Assembly: GCA_034414595.1 (NCBI GenBank)
Contig: DAOULY010000012.1
Span: 124,001 to 188,000 of the forward strand
Direction of reading: 5' to 3'
From: DAOULY01 sp034414595
Lineage (GTDB): Bacteria; Chloroflexota; Dehalococcoidia; SZUA-161; JAUWZY01
DNA: 64,000 nucleotides
Position 1 is the first letter of the stretch, and every line of letters starts with the position of its first letter. The notes below the pieces were generated by a model. The model was not told the origin of the DNA. It made no database searches and saw only the letters and a list, made by a program, of their open reading frames with translations. A program made the translations under genes and the position numbers. Positions 52,813 through 60,685 of this stretch are shown here, in pieces.

Positions 52813-52880
52813 TGAGCTATATCCCCCAAGAGAAGATGAATTGCTATGAGCTGGCTCACTGAAAATCGCGCTAAATCGGC

Positions 52881-52898
52881 GGGCTCTTCACCGAGCCC
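52881..52898 (+). promoter_or_regulatory. Hairpin in the rplC-rplD gap
   Basis: GGGCTC (52881-52886) pairs with GAGCCC (52893-52898) across a six-base loop. The gap is unusually long for this tight operon, so it may hold a control site for L4 translation. No known ribosomal leader was recognised. Confidence 0.35.
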
Positions 52899-52916
52899 AT
52901 AGCTGGATGAGATACA

Positions 52917-53564
52917 ATGCAAGTTCCAGTTCATGACACAGAAGGCCAGATAGTAGACCAGATCGAGCTCGATGACGCCGTGTTCGCGGTGCCGATGAAC
53001 CGAGCCGTGGTTCATCAAGCACTGGTGCGGCAGCGAGCCAATGCCCGCCTGGGCACAGCCAGCACCAAGACCAGAAGCGAGGTCTCAGGAAGCACCAGAA
53101 AGCTCTATCGCCAGAAGCATACTGGTATGGCCCGGGCTGGGAGCAGGAGATCGCCAACTCGCCGTGGTGGCGGTGTTGCCTTTGGCCCCAAGCCGAGGAG
53201 CTATCGGCAGCGGATGCCCAAGAAGATGCGCCGCTTAGCCCTGAGATGTGTCCTCTCGGCTAAGGCCAACGAGGGCGAACTTAGGGTGATCAATGACTTA
53301 GGTCTAGACCAGCCCAGAACTAAAGACATAGTGCGCATCCTGGGGTCATTGAAAGTCGAATCCTCAGCACTGCTGGTTACCGCAGAGGCTGATGGAAACG
53401 TATATAAGTCAGTTCGGAACCTGAAGGAGGTCAAGATACTACCCGCAGCATTGCTCAATGTCGTCGACCTCCTGTCGCACCAAGTTCTGGTCATAACCGT
53501 TGCTGCGGTACACAAGGCTGAGGGAATTTGGGGTCAGCACGCTGACGACAGAGGTGCATCTTAG
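52917..53564 (+). CDS. rplD: 50S ribosomal protein L4
   Basis: A 215-residue protein whose loop reaches the nascent peptide tunnel. TRSEVSGSTRKLYRQKHTGMARAG and RRGGGVAFGPKPRSY are canonical. In some bacteria L4 represses its own operon. Starts at ATG 52917 after a 104-base gap. Confidence 0.96.
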   Translation: MQVPVHDTEGQIVDQIELDDAVFAVPMNRAVVHQALVRQRANARLGTASTKTRSEVSGSTRKLYRQKHTGMARAGSRRSPTRRGGGVAFGPKPRSYRQRMPKKMRRLALRCVLSAKANEGELRVINDLGLDQPRTKDIVRILGSLKVESSALLVTAEADGNVYKSVRNLKEVKILPAALLNVVDLLSHQVLVITVAAVHKAEGIWGQHADDRGAS

Positions 53565-53603
53565 TATCAATTGAGTTATAATAAGGGTTTGTTTGAGGTA
53601 AAG

Positions 53604-53888
53604 ATGCATATCTACGAAGTGTTGCAGCGGCCAATCGTCACGGAGAAGAATGCCGCGCTCATGGAACAGAACAAATACGCTTTTAAAGTGGCCCGCCAGG
53701 CCAACAAGCAACAGATCAAGGAGGCGGTGGAGAAATCGTTCAAGGTAAAGGTGACCCAGGTTAATGTGATGACCATCCAAGCAAAGGATAAGGGCTTTGG
53801 CCGACTTCGGGGGAAGGGATCGGCCTGGAAGAAGGCAGTGGTCACTCTGGAGCAAGGGCATAAGATCGAGATCTTTGAAGAGGTATAA
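53604..53888 (+). CDS. rplW: 50S ribosomal protein L23
   Basis: A 94-residue protein at the tunnel exit, docking site for trigger factor and SRP. VLQRPIVTEKN and YAFKVARQANKQQIKEAVE are typical. The ATG at 53604 follows GAGGT and gives a normal length; the frame from 53571 is not supported. Its stop shares a base with the rplB start. Confidence 0.96.
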   Translation: MHIYEVLQRPIVTEKNAALMEQNKYAFKVARQANKQQIKEAVEKSFKVKVTQVNVMTIQAKDKGFGRLRGKGSAWKKAVVTLEQGHKIEIFEEV

Positions 53889-54712
53889 TGGGGATTAAGG
53901 AGTATAAGCCGACCTCACCTGGGCGGCGGGGAATGAGCAGGGCTACCTTCGAGGAACTGACCAAGAAGGAGCCGGAAAAGTCCCTGCTCCTGCCCCTGAA
54001 AAAGAAGGGCGGCAGAAACAGACAGGGGAGAATTACAGTTCGCCACCGCGGCGGTGGTGCCAAGAGGATGCTGCGCATCATCGATTTCAAGCGTGATAAG
54101 TTCGGCATCTCGGGCACAGTAGCGGCCATTGAGTATGATCCTAATCGTTCCGCGCATCTCGCCCTGATCCGATATAGCGACGGCGAGAAGCGCTATATCC
54201 TGGCCCCGCTCGGGCTTAAAGTCGGAGATACCGTCATGTCGGGGGCAGGGGCTGAGGTCAGGCCAGGCCACGCTATGCCCCTCAAGTCGATCCCTGTAGG
54301 CACCTTGGTCCACAACATCGAACTCTATCAGGGGCGCGGTGGGCAGATAGTGCGCGGCGCCGGGGCTTCAGCCCAGGTTTTAGGCAAGGAAGATAGCCAC
54401 GTGCTGTTGCGCCTGCCCTCGGGAGAGCTTCGCCGCGTTCACGCCGAGTGCATGGCCACAGTTGGACAGGTAGGAAACATCGATCATAGCAATATCAGCA
54501 TAGGCAAGGCGGGGCGGACTAGATGGCTGGGAAAGCGGCCCACGGTGCGTGGCTCAGCTATGACCCCCCGCGATCACCCCCACGGCGGTGGTGAAGGCCG
54601 AGCCCCTATCGGACTCTCAGGACCCAAGACACCTTGGGGTAAACCAGCCTCTGGCGTCAGAACCAGAAAGCACAAGGTCTCAGATAGGCTCATCGTTAAG
54701 AGGAGAAAGTAA
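53888..54712 (+). CDS. rplB: 50S ribosomal protein L2
   Basis: A 274-residue protein needed for subunit association and peptidyl transfer. It begins MGIKEYKPTSPGRRGM and has GRNRQGRITVRHRGGGAKR and near the end TPRDHPHGGGEGRAPIG, with the conserved His of the catalytic centre. TAATG overlap with L23. Confidence 0.97.
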   Translation: MGIKEYKPTSPGRRGMSRATFEELTKKEPEKSLLLPLKKKGGRNRQGRITVRHRGGGAKRMLRIIDFKRDKFGISGTVAAIEYDPNRSAHLALIRYSDGEKRYILAPLGLKVGDTVMSGAGAEVRPGHAMPLKSIPVGTLVHNIELYQGRGGQIVRGAGASAQVLGKEDSHVLLRLPSGELRRVHAECMATVGQVGNIDHSNISIGKAGRTRWLGKRPTVRGSAMTPRDHPHGGGEGRAPIGLSGPKTPWGKPASGVRTRKHKVSDRLIVKRRK

Positions 54713-54714
54713 GG

Positions 54715-55002
54715 ATGGGGAGATCGACCAAAAAGGGCCCCTTTGTGAATGTCAAACTGTTGCAGAAGGTTGAGGCCCTGCAGAGCAGCGGGCAAAAGGC
54801 GGTGATCAAGACCTGGGCCCGGAATTCGACCATTGTCCCGCAAATGGTCGGGCTCACCATCGGGGTTCATGATGGTCGTAGGCATATCCCCATTTTTATC
54901 ACAGAGAACATGGTCGGGCATAAGCTCGGTGAGTTCGCTTCCACAAGGACGTTCAAGGGACACACTGCCAAAGCAGCTCGAGCCAGCCGGGTGAAGAAAT
55001 AG
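54715..55002 (+). CDS. rpsS: 30S ribosomal protein S19
   Basis: A 95-residue protein of the 30S head. It begins MGRSTKKGPFVN and has VGHKLGEFASTRTFKGH. It lies two bases after rplB and abuts rplV. Confidence 0.97.
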   Translation: MGRSTKKGPFVNVKLLQKVEALQSSGQKAVIKTWARNSTIVPQMVGLTIGVHDGRRHIPIFITENMVGHKLGEFASTRTFKGHTAKAARASRVKK

Positions 55003-55335
55003 ATGGAAGTGAAGGCTACGGCGAAACAGGTTAGGGTCTCGACTCAGAAGGCACAACTGGTCTTGGATCTGATTCGAGGTAAAAAGGTGGATGAAGCACT
55101 GTCCATATTGAGGTTCGTGCCTACACCAACAGCTCGAGTCGTGGCCAAAGTGGTGAAGTCAGCTGCGGCCAATGCCGAGAACAACTTCCAGATGTTGCCC
55201 ACAAATCTCAGGATCGTCAGGACTTACGCTGATAAAGGTGCCACCATGAAGAGGTCTCGCGCCAACGCCAGGGGCAGAGTCAGCCCGATACTTAAGCGCT
55301 CGAGTCATATCACTGTGGTGGTAGCGGAGGAATAA
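55003..55335 (+). CDS. rplV: 50S ribosomal protein L22
   Basis: A 110-residue protein lining the peptide tunnel. VSTQKAQLVLDLIRGKKVDEAL and the C-terminal RANARGRVSPILKRSSHITVVV are canonical. It starts on the base after the S19 stop and is followed directly by rpsC. Confidence 0.97.
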   Translation: MEVKATAKQVRVSTQKAQLVLDLIRGKKVDEALSILRFVPTPTARVVAKVVKSAAANAENNFQMLPTNLRIVRTYADKGATMKRSRANARGRVSPILKRSSHITVVVAEE

Positions 55336-56103
55336 ATGGGGCAAAAGGTTCACCCTGTAGGGTTTAGACTGGGCATCACCAAGGATTGGCAATCGAAATG
55401 GTATGGGGAGAAGACCTATGCTGCGTCGTTGCAGGAAGACTTGGCTATCCGCAAGGCAATCCGGGCTAAATACGGCGAAGCAGGCATCTCCCGTGTGGAG
55501 ATCGAGCGTTGGTCAAACGAGGTCACGGTGACAGTCCATACGGCAAAACCGGGCGTGGTTATTGGCCGCGGTGGGCAAAGGGTCGACGAGCTGAGAAAGC
55601 ATTTGGAGAAGACGACCGGGAAAAGAGTGCGGCTGAACATCCAGGAGATTCGAGAGCCTGAACTCGATGCCTATCTTGTGGCCAGAAACATCGCCGATCA
55701 GCTGGAGAGGCGTATCTCCCGAAGGCGCGCGGTGAAACGAACTGTCGCCCGAACTATGGATCGAGGTGCCAAGGGAATAAAGGTGAACGTTTCCGGGAGG
55801 ATCGGTGGTGCCGAGATCGCGCGCCGCGAAGTAGAACGTGAGGGGAGTGTCCCCCTGCATAACCTGCGCGCTGATATCGACTACGGATTTGCCGAAGCTT
55901 TGATCCCCAAGGGACTTCTCGGAGTCAAAGTCTGGATTTACAAGGGAGAGATTCGCCCCGAGCTGGAAGAGGCCGAGGTTGAGGCCGAAGCTGAGGCTGA
56001 GGTTAAAGCTGAGGCTGAGGTTGAGGCTGAGGTTAAAGCTGAGGTTGAGGCATTCACCGAGACCAAAGCGACTCCTGAGGTAGCAACGGAAGCAGGGGAA
56101 TGA
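55336..56103 (+). CDS. rpsC: 30S ribosomal protein S3 with acidic tail
   Basis: A 255-residue protein. The first ~210 residues are canonical S3: MGQKVHPVGFRLGI, KH domain GVVIGRGGQRVDEL, and GAEIARREVEREGSVPLHNLRADIDYG. The rest is a 45-residue tail made of Glu, Ala, Val and Lys in repeating AEAEVKAE units, longer than in most bacteria. The tail likely hangs from the 30S head at the mRNA entry side. Confidence 0.96.
   Translation: MGQKVHPVGFRLGITKDWQSKWYGEKTYAASLQEDLAIRKAIRAKYGEAGISRVEIERWSNEVTVTVHTAKPGVVIGRGGQRVDELRKHLEKTTGKRVRLNIQEIREPELDAYLVARNIADQLERRISRRRAVKRTVARTMDRGAKGIKVNVSGRIGGAEIARREVEREGSVPLHNLRADIDYGFAEALIPKGLLGVKVWIYKGEIRPELEEAEVEAEAEAEVKAEAEVEAEVKAEVEAFTETKATPEVATEAGE
55963..56049 (+). 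repeat. Low-complexity repeat in the rpsC tail
   Basis: Units of GAGGCTGAGG with GTTAAAGCT variants recur several times and encode the Glu/Ala/Lys tail of S3. Copy number is prone to slip in frame. Confidence 0.75.
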
Positions 56104-56128
56104 TCGATTTATCCCAAGAGCAAAGATA

Positions 56129-56542
56129 ATGCTACAGCCGAAACGAGTTAAATATCGTAAGGTGCACCGGGGCCGACGCCAGGGCACAGCTCAATCTGGC
56201 AATACTGTGGCCTTCGGTGAATATGGACTTCGGGCGCTGGAGCCAGCTTGGCTCACCAGCCGGCAGATAGAGGCAGCTCGCCGCGCCATTGTCCGCCATG
56301 TCCGACGAGGTGGGCAGATTTGGATTCGCATCTTCCCTGATAAGCCGGTAACCAAAAAGCCGGCGGAGACCCGCATGGGCGGGGGCAAAGGCTCCCCTGA
56401 CCACTGGGTGGCTGTGGTTAGGCCGGGGAGGATTTTGTTTGAGATCTCTGGAGTCAAAGACGAGACGGCAAAGGAAGCATTACGCCTCGCTTCTCACAAA
56501 CTGCCTATCGACACCAAATTCGTGGCCAGGGATGAGAAATGA
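56129..56542 (+). CDS. rplP: 50S ribosomal protein L16
   Basis: A 137-residue protein near the tRNA A site. MLQPKRVKYRKVHRGR, IRIFPDKPVTKKPAETRMGGGKG and a C-terminal LASHKLPIDTKFV are typical. It is overlapped by the L29 start in ATGA. Confidence 0.97.
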   Translation: MLQPKRVKYRKVHRGRRQGTAQSGNTVAFGEYGLRALEPAWLTSRQIEAARRAIVRHVRRGGQIWIRIFPDKPVTKKPAETRMGGGKGSPDHWVAVVRPGRILFEISGVKDETAKEALRLASHKLPIDTKFVARDEK

Positions 56543-56739
56543 GGAGCGACGAGATTCGAAAGCTAAGCGATGAGGAGCTAACTAAGCGGCTGGAGGAGGC
56601 TCATCACGAGGTCTTCAACCTCAGATTCCGAGCAGCCATTAACCAGCTAACAGATTATAGCCAGATGCGCAGGGCAAAGAGGAACATCGCCCGAATCAAG
56701 ACCATAATCCGGGAAAGGAAACTCGGCAGAGAAACATGA
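56539..56739 (+). CDS. rpmC: 50S ribosomal protein L29
   Basis: A 66-residue helical protein at the tunnel exit. It has IRKLSDEELTKRLEEAHHEVFNLRF and the C-terminal NIARIKTIIRER. The start overlaps the L16 stop and the stop overlaps the S17 start by four bases. Confidence 0.97.
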   Translation: MRSDEIRKLSDEELTKRLEEAHHEVFNLRFRAAINQLTDYSQMRRAKRNIARIKTIIRERKLGRET

Positions 56740-57011
56740 GTCCTAAGGCATACGTTGGTCGCGTCACCAGCGATAAGATGGACAAAACGGCAGTGGTCAT
56801 GGTGCAAACCCGGCGCCGTCACCCTCGGTATAAGCGCGTCGTGACCTATAGAAAGAAATTCAAAGCCCACGATGAAGACAACGCCTGTCATATTGGTGAC
56901 TTGGTCAGGATCATTGAGACTCGCCCCTTGTCCAAGGAGAAACGGTGGCGGGTGAGCGAGATCCTGAGCAAAGGGATGGCAATCGAGGCTTTGCGCACGG
57001 AGACGGAGTAG
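56736..57011 (+). CDS. rpsQ: 30S ribosomal protein S17
   Basis: A 91-residue OB-fold protein. GRVTSDKMDKTAVV and HPRYKRVVTYRKKFKAHDE are canonical, and IIETRPLSKEKRWRV closes the fold. It overlaps L29 by four bases and lies five bases before rplN. Confidence 0.97.
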   Translation: MSPKAYVGRVTSDKMDKTAVVMVQTRRRHPRYKRVVTYRKKFKAHDEDNACHIGDLVRIIETRPLSKEKRWRVSEILSKGMAIEALRTETE

Positions 57012-57016
57012 CAGCA

Positions 57017-57385
57017 GTGATCCAGCCATATACCAGGCTCAAAGTGGTGGATAATAGCGGTGCTCGGGAGATCATGTGCATCCATGTGCTCGGGGGCACG
57101 AGGAAAAGATATGCCCGAATTGGCGATCTCATCATGGCCTCGGTGAAGGAGGCCATACCCGGCGCCGCGGTTAAGAAGGGAGATGTAGTTCGGGCTGTCA
57201 TTGTGCGTACAGCCAAGACCTACGGTCGCCCCGATGGCTCATATATTAGATTCGACGATAATGGAGCGGCAATCCTCGATGACAAGGGCAATCCCAGAGG
57301 GAGCCGTATCTTTGGCCCCGTGGCCCGCGAGCTGCGGGACAAGAATTTCATCAAGATCGTATCCTTAGCCCCTGAGGTGCTGTAG
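57017..57385 (+). CDS. rplN: 50S ribosomal protein L14
   Basis: A 122-residue protein of exact family length when started at GTG 57017 (MIQPYTRLKVVDNSGAREI). GDLIMASVKEAIPG and GPVARELRDKNFIKIVSLAPEVL are canonical. The longer frame from 56945 lies inside S17 and is rejected. rplX follows with no gap. Confidence 0.97.
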   Translation: MIQPYTRLKVVDNSGAREIMCIHVLGGTRKRYARIGDLIMASVKEAIPGAAVKKGDVVRAVIVRTAKTYGRPDGSYIRFDDNGAAILDDKGNPRGSRIFGPVARELRDKNFIKIVSLAPEVL

Positions 57386-57700
57386 ATGAAGATTCGAAAA
57401 GGAGACGAGGTAGTTGTGATCACGGGCAAGGATCGGGGGAGGAAAGGAAAAGTGAGGCAAGCCCTTCCCAGAGAGAATCGTGTGGAGGTGGAAGGCATTA
57501 ACATGATCAAACGCCACATGAAGCCTCGGGGACAGGCAAAAAAGGCAGGGATCATCGAACGTGAGGCAGCAATAAATCTGGACAATATAATGCTCATCTG
57601 TCCAAAATGCCACATGCCAGCTCGTGTTGGCTTTCAATTCCTCGATGACGGGAGGAAGATCCGGGTATGCAAAAAATGCCTTGAGGCTATCGATTCATGA
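57386..57700 (+). CDS. rplX: 50S ribosomal protein L24
   Basis: A 104-residue assembly-initiating protein with KOW motif GDEVVVITGKDRGRKGKV and IIEREAAINLDNIMLICPKC. It also has a CPKC and CKKC pair in the C-terminal part, which could bind zinc, as in many bacterial forms. It overlaps rplE by four bases. Confidence 0.97.
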   Translation: MKIRKGDEVVVITGKDRGRKGKVRQALPRENRVEVEGINMIKRHMKPRGQAKKAGIIEREAAINLDNIMLICPKCHMPARVGFQFLDDGRKIRVCKKCLEAIDS

Positions 57701-58242
57701 CTTCCAGGCTAAAACAGAGATATCAAGAGCAGATCGTGCCCCAGCTGATACGAGAATTTAATTATCGGAACCCGATGCAGGTGCCACGGCTGGAGAAAAT
57801 AGTGCTTAACATCGGGCTCGGGGAAGCAACACAAAATCCCAAAGCTTTGGAGGCGGCAAGCAACGACTTGGCCCTGATCTCCGGGCAACACCCGATAACT
57901 ACCAAGGCTGAGAAGTCCATCGCTGGCTTCCGCTTGCGCAAAGGAGTTACTATCGGCACCATGGTCACCTTGCGTGGCAACAGGATGTACCATTTCCTGG
58001 ATAAGCTGGTCAATGCAGTCCTGCCACGCATACGAGACTTTCAGGGCACTCCCAGGAATTCATTCGATGGCTGGGGCAACTATTCACTAGGGCTCAAGGA
58101 GCAGATTTACTTCCCCGAGATAGATTATGACAAGATCGATAAAGCCCGCGGGCTTCAGGTCTCCATTGTGACCACGGCCAAAAGCGATGAGGAGGGCCAA
58201 CGATTGTTAGAGCTCCTGGGCATGCCGTTCTCGAGGAAATGA
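57697..58242 (+). CDS. rplE: 50S ribosomal protein L5
   Basis: A 181-residue protein binding 5S rRNA and the P-site tRNA. NPMQVPRLEKIVLNIGLGEA, GQHPITTKAEKSIAGFRLRKG and the NYSLGLKEQIYFPEI block are canonical. The stop is followed one base later by rpsN. Confidence 0.97.
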   Translation: MTSRLKQRYQEQIVPQLIREFNYRNPMQVPRLEKIVLNIGLGEATQNPKALEAASNDLALISGQHPITTKAEKSIAGFRLRKGVTIGTMVTLRGNRMYHFLDKLVNAVLPRIRDFQGTPRNSFDGWGNYSLGLKEQIYFPEIDYDKIDKARGLQVSIVTTAKSDEEGQRLLELLGMPFSRK

Positions 58243-58243
58243 C

Positions 58244-58429
58244 ATGGCTAAGACATCAAAGATAGTAAAATCACAAAGGTCGCCGAAGTATGCAGTGCGG
58301 CATCGCAACCGCTGCCAACTCTGCGGCCGGCCTCGAGCTTATATTCGCATGTTTGGCCTGTGCCGCATCTGCTTCAGAAAATTAGCGCTCGAGGGTCAAC
58401 TCCCGGGAGTGAGGAAATCGAGTTGGTGA
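58244..58429 (+). CDS. rpsN: 30S ribosomal protein S14, zinc-binding type Z
   Basis: A 61-residue short S14 with two Cys pairs (CQLC and CRIC) forming the zinc site, and NRCQLCGRPRAYIRMFGLCRICFR as its body read in parts. The zinc-independent form is about 90-100 residues, so this is the zinc type. Confidence 0.97.
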   Translation: MAKTSKIVKSQRSPKYAVRHRNRCQLCGRPRAYIRMFGLCRICFRKLALEGQLPGVRKSSW

Positions 58430-58439
58430 GGCAAGCACC

Positions 58440-58841
58440 ATGAGCACCACTGATCCTATTGCTGATATGTTGACCAGAATCAGGAATGCCATCATGGCCC
58501 GTCATGATTTCGTCCTTGTTCCAGCTTCCAAGGTGAAGGTCTCCATTGCCCAGATCCTTAAAGAAGAAGGATTTATCAGCGACTATGAGATGCTGAAGGG
58601 CAACACACCACAGCAGGTGATCAAAATCCAACTCAAATATACTGGCAAGAAGGAGCCGATATTGACCGGGCTCAAGCGGGTGAGCAAGCCCGGGCTCAGG
58701 GTCTACGTTGGTCGGGGAGAGATCCCCAGAGTCTACCAAGGAGTGGGTGTGGCCATTCTGTCCACCCCTTCAGGTATAATGACTGGGAAGCAAGCTTGGC
58801 GTAAGGGAGTTGGTGGCGAGGTCTTGTGTTATGTATGGTAA
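58440..58841 (+). CDS. rpsH: 30S ribosomal protein S8
   Basis: A 133-residue central-domain assembly protein. TDPIADMLTRIRNA, LKRVSKPGLRVYVG and the C-terminal STPSGIMTGKQAW are canonical; S8 often represses the spc operon. The L6 start follows 11 bases later. Confidence 0.97.
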   Translation: MSTTDPIADMLTRIRNAIMARHDFVLVPASKVKVSIAQILKEEGFISDYEMLKGNTPQQVIKIQLKYTGKKEPILTGLKRVSKPGLRVYVGRGEIPRVYQGVGVAILSTPSGIMTGKQAWRKGVGGEVLCYVW

Positions 58842-58852
58842 CGGAGGTGTCG

Positions 58853-59404
58853 GTGTCCAGAGTGGGGACAAAGCCAATACCACTCCCTAAAGGGGTTGAG
58901 GTCAGCATCAAGGGCCACCAAATCACGGTTAAAGGCCCCCAAGGCGAGCTTACGCGAGCCTTCAGCCCAGATATGACTGTCACCCTGGAGGACGGAAACC
59001 TACTGGTATCTCGACCCTCCGACAACAGAATTCACCGCTCCCTCCATGGCCTTACCAGGAGCCTGTTGGCTAACATGGTGGAAGGAGTGAGCAACGGATT
59101 CCGCAAGAGCCTGGAGCTGGTGGGAATGGGCTATCGAGCCCAGAAATCGGGGGATAAGTTAGTGTTACAGGTAGGATATACCCACCCCGTGGAGATCACC
59201 CCACCCCCGGGCATCTCGCTTGCTGTTGAAGGCACCAACCGGGTCATTGTTTCCGGCGTTGACAAACAGCTGGTGGGCCAGCTGGCAGCAGAGATCCGGG
59301 CGGTGAAGCCTCCCAATTCCTACGTGGGGAAGGGTATCAGATACTCTGGCGAGTTGGTCCGGCTCAAGCCAGGAAAGTCAGGCAAGATGGGGAGAAGAAG
59401 GTAG
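58853..59404 (+). CDS. rplF: 50S ribosomal protein L6
   Basis: A 183-residue protein near the factor-binding site. The GTG at 58853, five bases after GGAGG, gives the usual MSRVGTKPIPLP beginning. GMGYRAQKSGDKLVLQVGY and PNSYVGKGIRYSGE are canonical. Longer starts at 58826, 58835 and 58847 overlap S8 or the ribosome site. Confidence 0.96.
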   Translation: MSRVGTKPIPLPKGVEVSIKGHQITVKGPQGELTRAFSPDMTVTLEDGNLLVSRPSDNRIHRSLHGLTRSLLANMVEGVSNGFRKSLELVGMGYRAQKSGDKLVLQVGYTHPVEITPPPGISLAVEGTNRVIVSGVDKQLVGQLAAEIRAVKPPNSYVGKGIRYSGELVRLKPGKSGKMGRRR

Positions 59405-59758
59405 ATGCCCTTGAAGGCGAGACAAAGGAGGCATATCAGGCTCAGGAAGAAGGTGACAGGGACACCAGCACGACCACGCCTTTGCATCTTTCGCAGCCTG
59501 AAGCACATTTATGCCCAGCTCATAGACGACAAAGCTGGACACACCGTAGCCTCAGCGTCAACCCTCGACCCCGAGATCAAAGCCACGGCCCAGGGACTGC
59601 CCAAGATGGAAAAAGCTAAATTGGTGGGGGCTTTGATCGCAAAACGAGCCCTAGCTCAGGGGCTCGGTCAAGTGGTCTTTGACCGCGGCGGCTATAAATA
59701 TCATGGCCGGGCCAAGCATCTGGCCGATGCTGCCCGAGAGACAGGCTTAGAGTTTTGA
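59405..59758 (+). CDS. rplR: 50S ribosomal protein L18
   Basis: A 117-residue 5S rRNA-binding protein. RHIRLRKKVTGTPARPRL and FDRGGYKYHGRAKHLADAARETGLEF are canonical. It abuts rplF and is followed by S5. Confidence 0.97.
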   Translation: MPLKARQRRHIRLRKKVTGTPARPRLCIFRSLKHIYAQLIDDKAGHTVASASTLDPEIKATAQGLPKMEKAKLVGALIAKRALAQGLGQVVFDRGGYKYHGRAKHLADAARETGLEF

Positions 59759-59760
59759 CA

Positions 59761-60243
59761 ATGGAAAGAATAGACATAGATGAGTTGAATCTCACCGAGA
59801 AGCTCGTTGATATCAGGCGAGTGGCTAAAACCGTGGCTGGGGGCCGCCGTTTCAGCTTCAGCGCCCTGATGGTAGTCGGGGATGGCCAAGGTCACGTCGG
59901 CGCCGCTTTGGGTCATGGAAGGGAAGTGCCTGAGGCCATCAGAAAGGCTGGGACCAGAGCCAAGAAGAACCTGATTCAAGTGCCACTGGTGGGCAGCACC
60001 ATCCCACACAGCATAACAACTAAGTCGGGAGCGGCCAAGGTTTTCCTGAGACCAGCGTCCCCGGGAACAGGAGTCATCGCAGGACAAGCAGTGAGAGCCG
60101 TGGTCGAAGCTGCCGGCATCAAGGATATCTTGACGAAGTCCTTGGGCAGTTCTAACCCAATAAATGTGGTCAAGGCCACCATGCTGGCCCTGAGCCAGCT
60201 CAAATCGCAAGATAAGGAGCTGATAAGGCGGGGGTTAAAGTGA
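59761..60243 (+). CDS. rpsE: 30S ribosomal protein S5
   Basis: A 160-residue fidelity protein. LVDIRRVAKTVAGGRRFSFSALMVVGDG and the C-terminal GSSNPINVVKATMLAL are canonical. The ATG at 59761 is preferred; a TTG at 59755 overlaps the L18 stop. The stop overlaps the L15 GTG in GTGA, so no rpmD lies between them. Confidence 0.96.
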   Translation: MERIDIDELNLTEKLVDIRRVAKTVAGGRRFSFSALMVVGDGQGHVGAALGHGREVPEAIRKAGTRAKKNLIQVPLVGSTIPHSITTKSGAAKVFLRPASPGTGVIAGQAVRAVVEAAGIKDILTKSLGSSNPINVVKATMLALSQLKSQDKELIRRGLK

Positions 60244-60683
60244 GGCAAAATGAGCTGACCCCAGCCCCGGGAGCGAAACGGAGAAGAAAAAGAGTTGGCC
60301 GCGGCGATGGCAGCGGCCACGGTACCTACTCCAGCCGCGGACTCAAAGGACAGAAGTCCCGCTCCGGAAGCAAGATCCATCCCCTTTTCGAGGGCGGTCA
60401 GACCCCCTTGTCCCAGCGCCTGCCCAAGAAGCGTGGCTTTACCAACATTTTCAAGAAGGAATATGTCGCCGTCAATCTGAGGAGCCTGGGCATCTTTAAC
60501 GAAGGTGCTGAGGTGACACCGGAGAGTATGGTGGCCGCCGGGCTGGCCAAGTCGGTCAAGAAGCCGATAAAGGTCTTGGGCGACGGTGAGATTCGCCATC
60601 CCTTGCTGATAAAGGCCAATAAGTTCTCCGAGATGGCCAAAAGGAAAATCGAGGCCGCCGGGGGCAAGGCTATTGAGGTTTAG
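60240..60683 (+). CDS. rplO: 50S ribosomal protein L15
   Basis: A 147-residue protein with the basic, glycine-rich N-terminus KRRRKRVGRGDGSGHGTYS and LKGQKSRSGSKIHPLFEGGQTPL, followed by the globular domain. The GTG start overlaps S5. The L30 gene usually found upstream is not there. Confidence 0.96.
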   Translation: MRQNELTPAPGAKRRRKRVGRGDGSGHGTYSSRGLKGQKSRSGSKIHPLFEGGQTPLSQRLPKKRGFTNIFKKEYVAVNLRSLGIFNEGAEVTPESMVAAGLAKSVKKPIKVLGDGEIRHPLLIKANKFSEMAKRKIEAAGGKAIEV

Positions 60684-60685
60684 TA

